This document shows, in pieces, positions 62,210 to 64,000 of a DNA stretch of 64,000 nucleotides; the first letter of the stretch is position 1; the number at the start of each line of letters is the position of its first letter. A program made the translations under genes and the position numbers. The stretch lies in assembly GCA_963855995.1 (NCBI GenBank), contig OY979717.1:26679746-26743745 (forward strand). Direction: 5' to 3'. Source of the DNA: Muricea muricata. Lineage: Eukaryota; Cnidaria; Anthozoa; Malacalcyonacea; Plexauridae. The notes under the pieces were generated by a model. That model was given only the letters and a program-made list of their open reading frames with translations. It did no database searches and was not told the origin of the DNA.

Positions 62210-64000
62210 TTTATGTATACCATTATAAAGGGGCTTTCCCTCTTAACGGAAAACATGTATTAACATCCGCTGATTTGTCCCGGTTCAAATTTCCTTGAAC
62301 CTAGTAAGCAACTATTTCTACATTCAAATGCTGACATCAGGCATCAGTAATAAAAGTGCTTTCAGAGGGAAACTGACTCGTCTAAAAGAGATAAATTGTA
62401 AGACTTACAATTTGTTGTCTATTTCTCAAAGACCTTTGAGCAAAATCAACTGACGATCACGAACCATGTATATATTATGTAATCACGTTCATCTCGCCCG
62501 TCCCTCTCCCTATTACCAAAAAACGATGACTTAAATTTTACATTCAAAGCATTTTTCTCGTATACATGCTTATCGTCAGCTTCCATTAGCAAACGATACG
62601 GACGTCGACAAACTATTTAATTTGCACAAGAATTATTCCCATGCTGCAAGAGAGCTATGAAAACCTCACACATTCTGCTATAAGCTCAATATTATTTTAT
62701 AGAATTACAAGAAATTAATCTCACTTCAAGAAAGCTAGAATGCTGGTAATTAGAAGGTTGATATATATTAAGAATTTTAATTTACAGCAGGAAGCTCTAT
62801 ATTCCACTTCCTTCATCCTCCACGCACTCACGCATTGAGTTCCTGTTTTAAGAACTTCCGTTTTTCGCCCATTTAACAGCACGCGCCTTAGAGATAGCCT
62901 CCTCCGCAGGCTGCCTCTCTGTGGAGGGAAATCACTTGGGCAAGTGATTTCCCTCCCACAAAGAGGCAGCCTGCGGAGGAGGCTACCTTAGAGATATAAT
63001 CATATAAATCATATGTAATACGTGGATGTAAATTATTTATTTTAGTGAAAACTCAAGATTTTATCACCTCAAAATAAGTTTTGGCAAATTAATACTGAAG
63101 TATGACCGGTGTCAAGCGAAATTTATGATCCTTGCGAAAAACGTGACCATGTGTGACGGGTCATGAATTTCGCGCACGTGGGGCGCTAAATTCATGACGC
63201 TTGCGAAATTCATAACTTAAGCGGAAAACAGCTGTTGAGCATACAAATGTGTATGTCGCATAGAAATATAACCTGAAAACCTGTATTAATCGAGATATGA
63301 AGAATTTACAAGATTGCTGCCGTTATTAAAAATATAACCCAACATTCAAACATTGCATCAGAAACTTCGTGAAATTGTCGATTGATAAACTTGAGCGTTT
63401 GTCGAAGTGAAAACATAATTGAACTGGCAAAAATCGTCTATCGCAACTATGACTTCTAAACATATTTTTAAAACATTGTAGCTTTCAGGCATGAAACAGC
63501 GCATTTTGAAACGGGGCATTTTAATAGGACATATTGTTACACTCAGTCTAGATGCGTGACATGGTACATAAACCAAAATTTACAGCAGTTAATTTGCCTT
63601 TGAATTAAGAGAATTTTGCGCATAAACTAAGCTATACATGCTATACACACCATACACGCTATACACATGATAATCCTATAAAAAATCCCATCAATTAATT
63701 GATAATTCAAAATTAAAATCACATGGCTTCAAAAGCGAGCAAAGATTTCACCAAAACAAGAAACACACGTGCTTGTTGTTGTAGAGTTGCGAAATTTCTG
63801 AGCCGATGTCAATCATGCGCATGTGTGCGAAATGCTTCACAACGAATTGAACGAAAGCAGGATTAAAGTCAAGAAATGATCCGGCAATCCTTCGTTTTAT
63901 CTAATCTATTTTATACAAGCAACGATATTATTATAGCACTGCTGCACTGCCGATAAAATATACCATAGGATACAACATTCAGTCTCTGATTTTGCGGCAA
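62210..64000. other. Upstream flank of the TRAF gene, no gene seen
   Basis: May contain the promoter or additional 5' exons of TRAF. Apart from the 91-bp hairpin element at 62895-62985, I see only AT-rich sequence with chance open frames. Confidence 0.5.
62886..62994. mobile_element. 91-bp hairpin element with 9-bp target duplication
   Basis: Element 62895-62985 starts TAGCCTCCTCCGCAGGCTGC and ends GCAGCCTGCGGAGGAGGCTA. Arms are about 43 bp with one or two mismatches and almost no loop. It is flanked by CCTTAGAGA (62886-62894, 62986-62994). Duplication size fits Mutator-like or hAT-like mobilisation (9-10 or 8 bp); 9-10 favours Mutator-like. Confidence 0.88.

Overview
This window is metazoan nuclear DNA: AT-rich, with long introns, canonical GT-AG splice sites and dense short interspersed and palindromic repeats. 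The two host genes, a RAVER-type RNA-binding protein and a TRAF adaptor, together with the style of the repeats suggest a marine invertebrate, most likely an anthozoan cnidarian. That placement is an inference from protein families and remembered repeat style, not from any database search.

Region by region. 1-18.9 kb holds no host gene I can support. It contains a decayed THAP9/P-element-type transposase (about 3.97-5.76 kb, minus), an array of degenerate ~30-bp repeats (about 12.8-14.0 kb), and several fold-back elements, one of them (15200-15594) with a perfect 10-bp target duplication. 18.9-47.2 kb is one gene on the minus strand: 15 coding exons spanning 28.3 kb and joining in frame to a predicted 1295-residue protein. 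It has three N-terminal RRMs of RAVER type, a long Lys/Ser/Pro-rich middle with a 21-residue tandem repeat, and an Arg/Asp/Pro-rich C-terminus. One intron uses a GC donor. Its introns carry SINEs, fold-backs, a TA-flanked Tc1/mariner-like non-autonomous element and a possible decayed retroelement.

47.2-49.2 kb is the gap between the genes: a short interstitial TTAGGG tract, a ~340-bp TA microsatellite and palindromic repeats. 49.2-62.1 kb is a second minus-strand gene, a complete TRAF (TRAF3-like): RING, TRAF zinc fingers, coiled coil and MATH/TRAF-C domain, 8 coding exons, predicted 562 residues. A Ty3/Gypsy pol remnant (about 56.9-58.5 kb) sits in its introns. 62.2-64.0 kb has no supported gene but holds a 91-bp perfect-looking hairpin element with a 9-bp target duplication.

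The two host genes lie head to tail on the same strand about 2 kb apart and have unrelated functions (nuclear RNA processing and innate immune/TNF-receptor signalling). I see no evidence that they work together. The least explained part of the window is its many fold-back and hairpin elements. Several share a two-part architecture: a body with a CCAAT-type box and a GATGGC/ATGGCGGC-type motif, capped by a terminal palindrome.
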